NCBI GenBank assembly: GCA_002082585.1
Contig: CP020563.1
Span: forward strand, 2,846,001 to 2,910,000
DNA length: 64,000 nt
Direction of reading: 5' to 3'
From: Kitasatospora albolonga
Lineage (GTDB): Bacteria > Actinomycetota > Actinomycetes > Streptomycetales > Streptomycetaceae
Under the pieces are notes generated by a model. That model saw nothing but the letters and a program-made list of their open reading frames with translations, was not told the DNA's origin and did not search any database. This document shows, one piece after another, positions 44,187 to 51,985 of the stretch. Position numbers and translations under genes: made by a program. The stretch's first letter is position 1. Every line of letters begins with the position of its first letter.

Positions 44187-44357
44187 GCGGCGGACCCTAA
44201 CCGCACCGTACCGCTGTGACCAGCCATTTTCCCCATACGGGGACCCTCCGGGCGGGCGTCCCGCAGCCGCCTGCCGGAAGCCGGAACCGTGAAGTGTCCA
44301 TGCCGCGTCCCCAGCCGTGACTTCGTGCCCGTACGCCACTCGACGAGGAGCAGCACC

Positions 44358-45017
44358 ATGACCCAGCCAGGCAGCACGCCGTCCCGCCCCAGGAGAGGGG
44401 CCGGGTGTCTGCAGAGCCTCGTGGTGCTGGCGGTGATCCTCGGCCTGGCCTACGGCGCGTCGAAGGTGTTCGGCGACAAGGACTCGTCGTCCACGGCGTC
44501 CTCGTCCCCCTCCTCCGCCTCGGACGGCAAGGGCGGCAGCTGGGAGGTGGGTGACTGCGGCGGACCGGACCCGGAGAACAAGCCGGACGGCTACCGCGCG
44601 TTCGACTGCGACGACGCCGGGGCGACCTTCAAGGCGCTGGAGATCAAGAGCGCGAGCATCCTGCCCAACGCCATCCAGTGCCCGGCCGGAACGGACCTGA
44701 TCATCCAGGTCTCCCGGGTCTTCGGCTCCGGCGACAACAAGAAGAGCAGCGGCATCCCCACCAACACCGTCTGCGGCCGGAACCTGTCCGGCGACCACCC
44801 CGGGGACGCGGGCGCCGGGGGCGGCCAGCTGGTGAAGGGCGACTGCATCACCCCGACCGCCAAGGAGATCGCCTGCGCCGAGGCCGGGTCCGACGCCTTC
44901 AAGGTGCTCGACCTGGTCAAGGAGAAGGAGGAGTGCCCGCCGGGGACCACCGAACCGATGCAGCTGATGATGGCGATGGGCCGCCCGTACGACGTGATCT
45001 GCGGCGGCAAGGTCTAG
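44358..45017 (+). CDS. Membrane-anchored Cys-rich hypothetical protein
   Basis: A 219-aa protein from ATG 44358 (GAGGAG eight bases upstream). Membrane helix at about 16-35 (GCLQSLVVLAVILGLAYGAS), a Ser/Asp-rich linker, then an extracytoplasmic domain with about eight cysteines (GDCGGPDPENKPDGYRAFDC; IQCPAGTDLI; TVCGRNLS; VKGDCITPTAKEIACAEAG; EECPPGTTE; VICGGKV) that probably form disulfides. The paired VGDC...FDCDDAGATFKALEI and VKGDC...IACAEAGSDAFKVLDL suggests an internal duplication. Such LppU/SCO-type proteins are common in actinomycetes; function unknown. It is convergent with the HNH lipoprotein gene. Confidence 0.75.
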   Translation: MTQPGSTPSRPRRGAGCLQSLVVLAVILGLAYGASKVFGDKDSSSTASSSPSSASDGKGGSWEVGDCGGPDPENKPDGYRAFDCDDAGATFKALEIKSASILPNAIQCPAGTDLIIQVSRVFGSGDNKKSSGIPTNTVCGRNLSGDHPGDAGAGGGQLVKGDCITPTAKEIACAEAGSDAFKVLDLVKEKEECPPGTTEPMQLMMAMGRPYDVICGGKV

Positions 45018-45041
45018 GGCGCGTCCGGCGGATAGGCGCAC

Positions 45042-45848
45042 TCACCCCCCGCACTGGGCAAGCATGACCCGCTTGTCCGGCGCGGTGACGGGGAGCCCGT
45101 ACTTCAGCGCAACCTGGGCGAACCGCACCGCGTACGAGCAGCGGACCGGCTTGTACGGCGGCAGCCAGGAGGCCGGACCGGAGTCGCCCTTGGCGTTGTT
45201 GGCCGGGCCGTCCACCGGCAGGAGGTTGAGCGGGTCGTTGGCGATCCGCTGGCGCTCGGCCGCGCTCCAATGGGCGGCGCCCAGCTGCCAGTTGTACGAG
45301 AGCGGCACCACATGATCGATCTGCACCCGGTCCGCCTGCCGCTTGCGCCAGTCGATGGACTCGCCTGTATAGGGGTCCTTGAGCTTCATCGCGACGACGA
45401 CGCAGTGGGAGCCCGAGCGGTGCTTGATGTCCTGGCCGTCGCGGGCGAGGAGGTCGTTGCGGGTGTCACAGCCGTTCCGGGCGAACGGGACCCCGTCGAT
45501 CTCGTCCTTCCACGCCGGGCCGAACCTGCTCCGCTCGTACCCGGTCTTCGGGCCACGCCCCTTGGTGGCGACCTTCTCGATGACCGCCCGCGCGGCGGCC
45601 CGCTCCCCGTCCGACACGATGGGCGCGAGCCCCGGCCCCGTACCGTCGGGATTCCCCAGCGGACTGACCCCGAACCCGTCGACGGACTCCCCGCCATCGC
45701 TTCCGCCCGCACGCCCGTCGGGGCCGCACCCGGCCAGGGCGAGCACGGCAAGGGCACCGAGGGCGGACAGCGCCACGGCCCGGGCCCGGGGCGTACGGGG
45801 AGGGAGCACGAGGGGCCGTCCTGACGAGGGGGGGAGGGAACCGGACAC
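45042..45848 (-). CDS. Secreted HNH-family nuclease-like lipoprotein
   Basis: A 268-aa protein starting at GTG 45848, with a lipoprotein signal (ALSALGALAVLALAGC). The globular domain has the DUF1524/HNH pattern: RVQIDHVVPLSYNWQLGAAH (DHVVPL carries the HNH His), NDPLNLLPVDGPANNAKGD (Asn and second His-like position) and a final Cys pair. Four cysteines in the mature protein (GCDTRND, HCVVV, VRCSYA, LAQCGG) suggest disulfides in the exterior. It may degrade extracellular DNA. The start lies just behind a TAGGAT element (minus strand, bases 45854-45859), so a leaderless transcript is likely. It is divergent from the small gene at 45941, sharing the SoxR-type promoter region. Confidence 0.8.
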   Translation of the reverse strand: MSGSLPPSSGRPLVLPPRTPRARAVALSALGALAVLALAGCGPDGRAGGSDGGESVDGFGVSPLGNPDGTGPGLAPIVSDGERAAARAVIEKVATKGRGPKTGYERSRFGPAWKDEIDGVPFARNGCDTRNDLLARDGQDIKHRSGSHCVVVAMKLKDPYTGESIDWRKRQADRVQIDHVVPLSYNWQLGAAHWSAAERQRIANDPLNLLPVDGPANNAKGDSGPASWLPPYKPVRCSYAVRFAQVALKYGLPVTAPDKRVMLAQCGG

Positions 45849-45861
45849 CCGAATCCTATGG

Positions 45862-45892
45862 TTGACCTCAAGTCGGGTTGAGCTTCTAGGGT
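45862..45892 (+). promoter_or_regulatory. SoxR/MerR-type promoter with SoxR-box-like dyad
   Basis: -35 TTGACC (45862-45867) and -10 TAGGGT (45887-45892) are separated by 19 bp, the long spacer typical of MerR-family activated promoters. Inside is CCTCAAGTCGGGTTGAGC (45866-45883): CTCAA/TTGAG arms match the SoxR box CCTCAAG-N4-CTTGAGG. The layout (-35 overlapping the first half site) equals the soxS promoter of E. coli. It drives the gene at 45941. Confidence 0.6.
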
Positions 45893-45940
45893 CGGGGTGC
45901 CCTTGTCGACGTGCTGAGACGTACCCCGGAAGGAACGGCC

Positions 45941-46249
45941 ATGAGGACGCTGGTGCTGGGAAGGACGCCCGCCAGGGTGGCAGCTGTGCTGGCCACGCTG
46001 CACGAGGACGGTTTCGACGCGGAGGGGGTGAGCACCGACGAGGAGACCCGGAAGCTGCTGGAGACCGAGGAGTTCGGGGTGCTGATCATCGGCGGGGGTG
46101 TGGGGCCGGACTCCCGCGCCACGATCAAGGAACTCGCGGCGCGGCACCGGGTGCGGCGGGTGATCGACGGCGCCCTGACGGCCCCGTTCGACGTCTATGT
46201 ACGGCGGGAGTTCGAACCGCTGATCCGGGAGACCGCCGCCGAGGGGTGA
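45941..46249 (+). CDS. Small Rossmann-like/receiver-like protein
   Basis: A 102-aa protein from ATG 45941 (GGAAGGA upstream). The sequence TLVLGRTPARVAAVLATLHE DGFD, then EEFGVLIIGGGVGPDSRATI and VRRVIDGALTAPFDVYVRRE, has the alternating strand-helix pattern of a receiver or Rossmann half-domain, with GGGVGPDSR as a Gly-rich turn. It lacks the acidic triad and conserved Lys of a true phospho-receiver. Function unknown; a redox-linked role is suggested by the SoxR-type promoter. Confidence 0.7.
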   Translation: MRTLVLGRTPARVAAVLATLHEDGFDAEGVSTDEETRKLLETEEFGVLIIGGGVGPDSRATIKELAARHRVRRVIDGALTAPFDVYVRREFEPLIRETAAEG

Positions 46250-46282
46250 CGGCGGCCGGGCCCCGCCCTCCAGTAGCCCACC

Positions 46283-46341
46283 GGCGAACGGGCTGAATGG
46301 ACCCAAGATCAGGGAGGTTCGGGCCCGTTGGCCCGTTCGCC
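46283..46341. repeat. Inverted repeat GGCGAACGGGC / GCCCGTTCGCC, 37-bp spacer
   Basis: Perfect 11-bp arms at 46283-46293 and 46331-46341. It may be a weak terminator for the 45941 gene or a remnant of rearrangement next to the gntR fragment. Confidence 0.4.
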
Positions 46342-46414
46342 GCTTCGCCTTCACTTTGAACACCCTGCTGGCCTGTACCGACACCTCCGGCCGGATGCAT
46401 CGGTAAGGTGCCGG

Positions 46415-46570
46415 TCACCCCGGGGTGAACTCGTACTGCACCTCGTACAGGTGCCCCGCCTTGACCATCACCGTGGCCTCGATGGGCCGGTCGTGGTCGC
46501 TGAACACCACGCGCAGGGTGCGCAGGACCGGCAGGTCGCCGGGGAGGCGGAGGAGGCGGTAGCGGGGCAC
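46415..46570 (-). pseudogene. GntR/HutC regulator C-terminal (UTRA) remnant
   Basis: A 51-codon open stretch with coding-like bias, running from a GTG at 46570 to a stop at 46415. YRLLRLPGDLPVLRTLRVVF and SDHDRPIEATVMVKAGHLYE VQYEF match the final strands of a UTRA ligand domain of GntR regulators. The whole HTH half is absent, and mfd ends 27 bp upstream. It is therefore a decayed regulator gene. Confidence 0.6.
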
Positions 46571-46596
46571 GGTGGCTCGGGAAGGGGAGCGGACCG

Positions 46597-49500
46597 CTAC
46601 CCCAGGATCGTCGTCAGGAACTCCCCCGTCCACGACAGCAGTTCCCGGCCCACCACCGGCTTCCCGCCGATGCGGCCCGTCGTCGGGCGCGGGACCAGGA
46701 TCTGGTGGGCGGCGGGCTTGATGACCGTCTTGGGGTGGAGGCGCTTGAGGCGCAGTTCCTGGGACTCGCGCAGCTCCACCGGGGCGAAGCGGATGTTGGA
46801 GCCCTGGAGGACGATCTCGCCGACTCCGCAGGCGCGGGCCAGCATGCGCAGGCCGGCCACCAGGAGGAGGTTCTCGACCGGTTCGGGCAGGGGGCCGTAG
46901 CGGTCGGTGAGCTCCTCGCGGACCGCGCGGATGTCGTCCTCCGAGGTGGCCGAGGCGATCGCGCGGTACGCCTGGAGGCGCAGGCGCTCGCCGGGGGCGT
47001 AGTCGTGCGGGACGTGCGCGTCGACCGGGAGCTCGATCTTGACCTCGAGCGGGGGCTCCTCCTCGGCGCCGCCCTCCATCTGGGCCCGGTAGTCGGCGAC
47101 CGCCTCGCCCACCATGCGTACGTACAGGTCGAAGCCGACGCCCGCGATGTGGCCCGACTGCTCGCCGCCGAGCAGATTGCCCGCGCCGCGGATCTCCAGA
47201 TCCTTCATCGCCACGTACATGCCCGCGCCCATCTCCGTGTGCTGGGCGATCGTCGCCAGGCGCTCGTGAGCCGTCTCCGTCAGGGGCTTCTCGGGCGGGT
47301 ACAGGAAGTAGGCGTAGCCCCGGTCGCGGCCTCGGCCCACCCGGCCGCGCAGCTGGTGCAGCTGGGAGAGGCCGAAGTTGTCGCCGCGCTCCACGATCAG
47401 CGTGTTGGCGTTGGAGATGTCGATACCGGACTCGACGATCGTCGTGGAGACCAGGACGTCGAACTTCTTCTCCCAGAAGTCCACCACCACCTGTTCCAGA
47501 GCCTGTTCGGACATCTGCCCGTGCGCTGTCGCGATCCGCGCCTCGGGGACGATCTCGCGGAGGCGGGCGGCGGCCCGGTCGATGGACTCGACCCGGTTGT
47601 GGATGTAGAAGACCTGGCCCTCCCGCAGGAGTTCACGCCGGATCGCCGCGCCGATCTGCTTCTCCTCGTACGGACCGACGAAGGTGAGCACCGGGTGGCG
47701 CTCCTCCGGCGGGGTGGTGATCGTGGACATCTCGCGGATGCCGGTGACCGCCATTTCGAGCGTACGGGGAATGGGCGTCGCGGACATGGTGAGGACGTCC
47801 ACGTTGGCGCGGAGCTTCTTCAGCTGCTCCTTGTGCTCGACACCGAACCGCTGCTCCTCGTCCACGATGACCAGGCCGAGGTCCTTGAACTTCGTCTCGG
47901 AGGAGAAGAGGCGGTGGGTGCCGATGACCAGGTCGACCGAGCCGTCCTTCAGCCCTTCGAGCGTCGCCTTGGACTCCGTTTCCGACTGGAAGCGGCTCAG
48001 GGCGCGGACGTTGACCGGGAATTGGGAGTAGCGCTCGGTGAACGTGCCGTAGTGCTGCTGGACCAGGAGTGTGGTGGGGACGAGCACCGCCACCTGCTTG
48101 CCGTCCTGCACCGCCTTGAACGCCGCCCGGACCGCGATCTCCGTCTTCCCGTACCCCACGTCACCGCAGATCAGCCGGTCCATCGGGACCGTCTTCTCCA
48201 TGTCCTCCTTGACCTCGGCGATCGTGGAGAGCTGGTCCGGCGTCTCCGCGTACGGGAACGCGTCCTCCAGCTCCCGCTGCCAGGGCGTGTCCGCGCCGAA
48301 GGCGTGGCCGGGGGCCGCCATCCGGGCCGAGTACAGCTTGATCAGGTCCGCGGCGATCTCCTTGACCGCCTTCTTCGCCCGCTGCTTCGTCTTCGTCCAG
48401 TCGGCGCCGCCGAGCCGGTGCAGGGTCGGGGCCTCGCCGCCCACGTACTTGGTGACCTGCTCCAGCTGGTCGGTCGGGATGTAGAGCCGGTCGCCGGGCT
48501 GGCCGCGCTTGGCGGGGGCGTACTCGACCAGCAGGTACTCGCGGGTCGCGCCCTGGACCGTGCGCTGCACCATCTCCACGTACCGGCCGACACCGTGCTG
48601 CTCGTGGACGATGTAGTCCCCGAGCTCCAGCGTCAGCGGGTCGATCGTCTTGCGGCGGCGGGCCGGCATCCGGCCGAGGTCCTTGGTGGCGGTGCGCTGG
48701 CCGGTGAGGTCGGTCTCGGTGAGCACCGCGAGCTTCAGCGCCGGGTCGACGAAGCCCTGGTCGATGGCGCCGCAGGAGACATGGACCAGGGACGGGGGGA
48801 TCTCGGTGAGGTCCGGCGCCAGACGCGCCGGGATGCCCTCGCCGCTGAGCACTTCGACCGTACGGGAGGCGAGCCCCTGGCCCTCCGTCACGTACACCGT
48901 GCGCCACCCGTCGGCCAGCCACCCCTTGGTGTCGGCGAGCGCACGGGCGGTGTCGCCCCGGTACGCCTCCGGGGCGTGCATCGACAGCTTGAGGGTGTCC
49001 TCGTCGTGGTCGGCGTCGTCGGCCGCGAAGGGAGAGGTCGACCACCACATCATCCCCAGCTCGCGGGCCCGGTCCCGGACGTCCGCGATGCTCCACAGCG
49101 AGGCCGCGCCCACGTCGATCGGGGCCTCCCCGCCGCCCGCCGTCGCCGCCCACGACGCCTGGAGGAACTCCTGACTCGTGGCGACCAGGTCGGCCGCCCG
49201 GGTCCGGACCCGCTCCGGATCGCAGACCAGCGCCATCGCGTCCTTCGGCAGGACGTCGAGCAGCAGCTCCATGTCGTCCACCAGGACCGGGGCCAGCGAC
49301 TCCATGCCCTCGACCGCGATGCCCTCCGCGATCTTGCCGAGCAGCTCGCCCAGCTCCGGGTGCGCCTCGGCGAGGGCGGCGGCCCGCTCCCGTACCTTCT
49401 CGGTCAGCAGCAGCTCACGGCAGGGCGGCGCCCACAGCCCGTGCGCGGCCACCTCCAGGGACCGCTGGTCGGCGATCTTGAAGTACCGGATCTCCTCGAC

Positions 49501-50127
49501 GTCGTCGCCCCAGAACTCCACCCGAAGGGGGTGCTCCTCGGTCGGCGGGAAGACGTCCAGGATTCCCCCGCGTACGGCGAACTCGCCCCGCTTCTCCACC
49601 AGCTCCACCCGGGAGTACGCGGCGGCCGACAGCGCCTCCACCACCTCCCCCAGGTCCGCGCTCTGCCCACCGGCCAGCGCCACGGGCTGGAGCTCGCCGA
49701 GCCCCTTGACCTGCGGCTGGAGCACGGAACGGATCGGCGCGACGACCACCGATACCGGGCCCGTCTCCGGGTCGTCCTCGCGCGGGTGGGCCAGGCGCCG
49801 CAGCACGGCGATGCGGCGGCCCACGGTGTCCGAGCGCGGGGAGAGGCGCTCGTGCGGCAGGGTCTCCCAGGACGGGAACTCCGCCACCGTGTCCGGCGGC
49901 AGCAGCGTACGCAGGGCGGCGGCCAGATCCTCGGCCTCCCGGCCGGTCGCGGTGACGGCCAGCACGGTCCTGCCGGTCTGCCGGGCCAGCGCGGCCACGG
50001 CGAACGGCCGGGCACCGGGTGGGCCCACCAGGTCGACGTGCATGCGGTGGCCGTCGGTGGCGGCTTTCACCGCCTCGGCGATCGCCGGGTCGGTAACGAC
50101 GACATCCAGCAGACCGTGCAGGCTCAT
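46597..50127 (-). CDS. mfd: Transcription-repair coupling factor Mfd
   Basis: A 1176-aa ATP-dependent DNA translocase that removes RNA polymerase stalled at lesions and recruits UvrA. ATG 50127 (MSLHGLLDVVVTDPAIAEAV) is chosen; ATG 50148 would add seven residues. UvrB-homology module at 1-330 (ERLSPRSDTVGRRIAVLRRL; RGGILDVFPPTEEHPLRVEF), RNAP-interacting domain DYIVHEQHGVGRYVEMV near 500, motor domain with Walker A ICGDVGYGKTEIAVRAAF, DEEQ box IVDEEQRFGVEHKEQ, SATPIPRT, translocase motif TTIVESGIDI and QLRGRVGRGRDRGYAYF, then the C-terminal autoinhibitory domain (LPEPVENLLLVAGLRMLARA). Full length for the family. It marks the edge between core chromosome and the RiPP cluster. Confidence 0.97.
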   Translation of the reverse strand: MSLHGLLDVVVTDPAIAEAVKAATDGHRMHVDLVGPPGARPFAVAALARQTGRTVLAVTATGREAEDLAAALRTLLPPDTVAEFPSWETLPHERLSPRSDTVGRRIAVLRRLAHPREDDPETGPVSVVVAPIRSVLQPQVKGLGELQPVALAGGQSADLGEVVEALSAAAYSRVELVEKRGEFAVRGGILDVFPPTEEHPLRVEFWGDDVEEIRYFKIADQRSLEVAAHGLWAPPCRELLLTEKVRERAAALAEAHPELGELLGKIAEGIAVEGMESLAPVLVDDMELLLDVLPKDAMALVCDPERVRTRAADLVATSQEFLQASWAATAGGGEAPIDVGAASLWSIADVRDRARELGMMWWSTSPFAADDADHDEDTLKLSMHAPEAYRGDTARALADTKGWLADGWRTVYVTEGQGLASRTVEVLSGEGIPARLAPDLTEIPPSLVHVSCGAIDQGFVDPALKLAVLTETDLTGQRTATKDLGRMPARRRKTIDPLTLELGDYIVHEQHGVGRYVEMVQRTVQGATREYLLVEYAPAKRGQPGDRLYIPTDQLEQVTKYVGGEAPTLHRLGGADWTKTKQRAKKAVKEIAADLIKLYSARMAAPGHAFGADTPWQRELEDAFPYAETPDQLSTIAEVKEDMEKTVPMDRLICGDVGYGKTEIAVRAAFKAVQDGKQVAVLVPTTLLVQQHYGTFTERYSQFPVNVRALSRFQSETESKATLEGLKDGSVDLVIGTHRLFSSETKFKDLGLVIVDEEQRFGVEHKEQLKKLRANVDVLTMSATPIPRTLEMAVTGIREMSTITTPPEERHPVLTFVGPYEEKQIGAAIRRELLREGQVFYIHNRVESIDRAAARLREIVPEARIATAHGQMSEQALEQVVVDFWEKKFDVLVSTTIVESGIDISNANTLIVERGDNFGLSQLHQLRGRVGRGRDRGYAYFLYPPEKPLTETAHERLATIAQHTEMGAGMYVAMKDLEIRGAGNLLGGEQSGHIAGVGFDLYVRMVGEAVADYRAQMEGGAEEEPPLEVKIELPVDAHVPHDYAPGERLRLQAYRAIASATSEDDIRAVREELTDRYGPLPEPVENLLLVAGLRMLARACGVGEIVLQGSNIRFAPVELRESQELRLKRLHPKTVIKPAAHQILVPRPTTGRIGGKPVVGRELLSWTGEFLTTILG

Positions 50128-50477
50128 AGGGGCATCCGTCCGGGTCATGGGGTGTTCAGGTGCCGCCGCGGCGGCCGGGGCAACGCGAAGAGCCCGACAC
50201 GTGGGACGAGCCGGGGATTCCAGACTACGACCCGGGGGTGACAGCCGCTCCCGCGAGCCGGAGCGTGGCCGGTTCGCACGCATACCGGGGCGCCGGTGCG
50301 GGGAGTCTCCCCGGTGTCGGGTGCCGGGACCCGTGCGCGGGGCGGCCGGGCGCGGCCCCGCGGCCGTTCCCGGGCACCGGCGGGCCCCTGTTCCTTCCGC
50401 CCGTCGTTCCACCGGGACCGCTCGTCGCCGGTCGCCCGCCGCTCGTCTCCGTACGGCACCCGGTTCCGTCCGGGGTC

Positions 50478-50506
50478 CTCACAGGAGTGATCCCAGCGTC
50501 TAGTCT
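50478..50506 (+). promoter_or_regulatory. Candidate promoter of the cluster regulator
   Basis: CTCACA (50478-50483), 17-bp spacer, TAGTCT (50501-50506). It would give a 5' UTR of about 135 nt for the gene at 50647. No other gene is visible in 50128-50646; the minus-strand frames there are low-complexity. Confidence 0.4.
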
Positions 50507-50646
50507 GTGGCCGACCAGGGGCACGACGGTTTCCGAGGGATCGCACGAACAGTTCCACCGGCCGCCACAGCGGGCGGCGACCGGCACCGCGGGGCGATCC
50601 CCCGAGGTGCGCGGACTCAAGCGGACACCAGGTATCGGGGGCGTAC

Positions 50647-51642
50647 GTGGGCGAGAACGAGATGGCGGTCTTCGGAGTCTCCGACGCCGAGGAGGAGGTC
50701 TACCGCCACTTCCTGCGCAACCCCTCCACCGCCGCCGACGAGCTCCACCTCCTCCTGCACACCGATCCCGGCCAGGCCCGCGCCCGGATCGACCGGCTGC
50801 GGGAGCTGGGGCTGCTGCGCGTGGAGGACGACGGCCGCCGGATCGCCCCCGAGGACCCCGAGACCGCGCTCTCCCGTCTGATCGACCTGCGGCTCCACGC
50901 ACTCCACCAGGAGCTCCAGCGCGTCACCCGGTCGCGGCACGTCATTGATGGTCTACGCGCGGAGCAGGGCGCCCGGACGCCGCCCCCGCAGGGCATCGAG
51001 CAGCTGGAGGGGCTGGCCCAGATCCGCAACCGGATCGACGACCTCGCCTTCTTCGCCCGGGACGAGATCCTCGCCGTGGAGCCGTACACCCGGCTCTCCC
51101 CGGAGAACATCGCCCGGTCCCGGCCGCTGGACCTGCGCTGTCTGAGACGGGGCGTCAAGCTCCGCAACGTCGTCTCCGCCGCTGCCCTCCAGGACCCGCC
51201 CACCGCCGCCTATCTGCGGGAGCTGTCCGAGCACGGGGCGTCGATCCGGGTCACCGCCGACACCTCCGAACGGCTCCTCGTCTACGACCGCAGGGCCGCC
51301 CTCGTCCCGCTGGACCCCCAGGACACCTCCCGGGGCGCGCTGCTCGCCCACCGCAGCGGGCTCGTCTCCAACATCATCGCTCTCTTCGAACGGATCTGGG
51401 ACCAGGCCCACGAGCTGCCCGCGGCCGACGGCGGGAGCGGAGCGGCCCCCGGCGGGCTCTCCCCCATGGAGCGGCGGGTCCTGGTGGCGATGTGCACGGT
51501 CGGCAAGGACGAGGCCGGGGCCCGGGAGCTGGGTGTGTCCGTACGGACCTACCGGCGCCATGTCGCCGAGCTGATGCAGACCCTGGGCGCCGCCAGCCGC
51601 GCCCAGGCCGCGCTGCTCGCCCGCGAGCGGGGCTGGATCTGA
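50647..51642 (+). CDS. TrmB-like/LuxR-type transcriptional regulator of the RiPP cluster
   Basis: A 331-aa regulator from GTG 50647 (GGGGG just upstream; ATG 50662 possible). Residues 10-75 form a TrmB-like winged helix (DAEEEVYRHFLRNPSTAADE; ARIDRLRELGLLRVEDDGR), the middle 90-255 is a helical ligand or dimer domain (DLRCLRRGVKLRNVVSAAAL; TADTSERLLVYDRRAALVPL), and residues 270-331 are a LuxR/NarL HTH (LSPMERRVLVAMCTVGKDEA; GVSVRTYRRHVAELMQTLGA). I recall regulators of this architecture in thiopeptide and other RiPP clusters. No TTA codon is present. It lies between mfd and the rest of the cluster and may bind the GTGACAGC repeats before the precursor gene. Confidence 0.82.
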   Translation: MGENEMAVFGVSDAEEEVYRHFLRNPSTAADELHLLLHTDPGQARARIDRLRELGLLRVEDDGRRIAPEDPETALSRLIDLRLHALHQELQRVTRSRHVIDGLRAEQGARTPPPQGIEQLEGLAQIRNRIDDLAFFARDEILAVEPYTRLSPENIARSRPLDLRCLRRGVKLRNVVSAAALQDPPTAAYLRELSEHGASIRVTADTSERLLVYDRRAALVPLDPQDTSRGALLAHRSGLVSNIIALFERIWDQAHELPAADGGSGAAPGGLSPMERRVLVAMCTVGKDEAGARELGVSVRTYRRHVAELMQTLGAASRAQAALLARERGWI

Positions 51643-51650
51643 CGAGCCGG

Positions 51651-51700
51651 GTACAGGACCCCTGTACAGGGGTCCTGTACAGGGGTCCCGTACAGGGGGA
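51651..51700. repeat. 30-bp perfect palindrome within a TGTACAGGGGTCC tandem array
   Basis: 51651-51680 reads identically on both strands (half GTACAGGACCCCTGT), and the 13-bp unit TGTACAGGGGTCC occurs again directly after it. It lies between the regulator stop and the convergent small gene (51728), so it could terminate both. Repeated TGTACA also looks operator-like. Confidence 0.75.
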
Positions 51701-51727
51701 GGTCCGGCGGCCCCCGGGACGGCGCCG

Positions 51728-51985
51728 TCAGAACTCCTCCGTCCACCCCCGCAGCGCCGTGTCCGCCAGGGCACGGGACACCGCCCGCCGCACCGCCGGG
51801 CCGTCCGTCGCCCCCGCCAGCTCGACCCGCACCACCACCCGGTCCTGGTCGGCCTCCGGGTGGCAGGACCAGTGGCCGGGGAGCAGCCCGAGGAGCCGTA
51901 CGACGGTGGTCCAGCCGGTGGGGGCGGCCCGGTCACGGCGTACGAGGACGATGTCGGCGACCCCGCCCGGCGCGGCGGGCGTCAT
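51728..51985 (-). CDS. Small hypothetical protein coupled to the M20 hydrolase
   Basis: An 85-aa soluble protein, ATG 51985 overlapping the M20 gene's stop (ATGA). It begins MTPAAPGGVADIVLVRRDRA, with a middle LLGLLPGHWSCHPEADQDR and the final VVVRVELAGATDGPAVRRAV. The alternating strand-helix-strand pattern suggests a small alpha/beta sandwich. No family is recognised. The coupling implies a function together with the hydrolase. Confidence 0.65.
   Translation of the reverse strand: MTPAAPGGVADIVLVRRDRAAPTGWTTVVRLLGLLPGHWSCHPEADQDRVVVRVELAGATDGPAVRRAVSRALADTALRGWTEEF

Noticed and set aside
46705..50241. A plus-strand open frame of about 1178 codons opposite mfd
   Set aside because: It is the antisense shadow of mfd, with Arg/Asp/Leu/Gly-rich product without domains.
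51651..51700. Transposon or insertion-sequence end
   Set aside because: The palindrome is symmetrical about its centre and no transposase gene or target duplication is visible nearby; no insertion sequence was found in the window.
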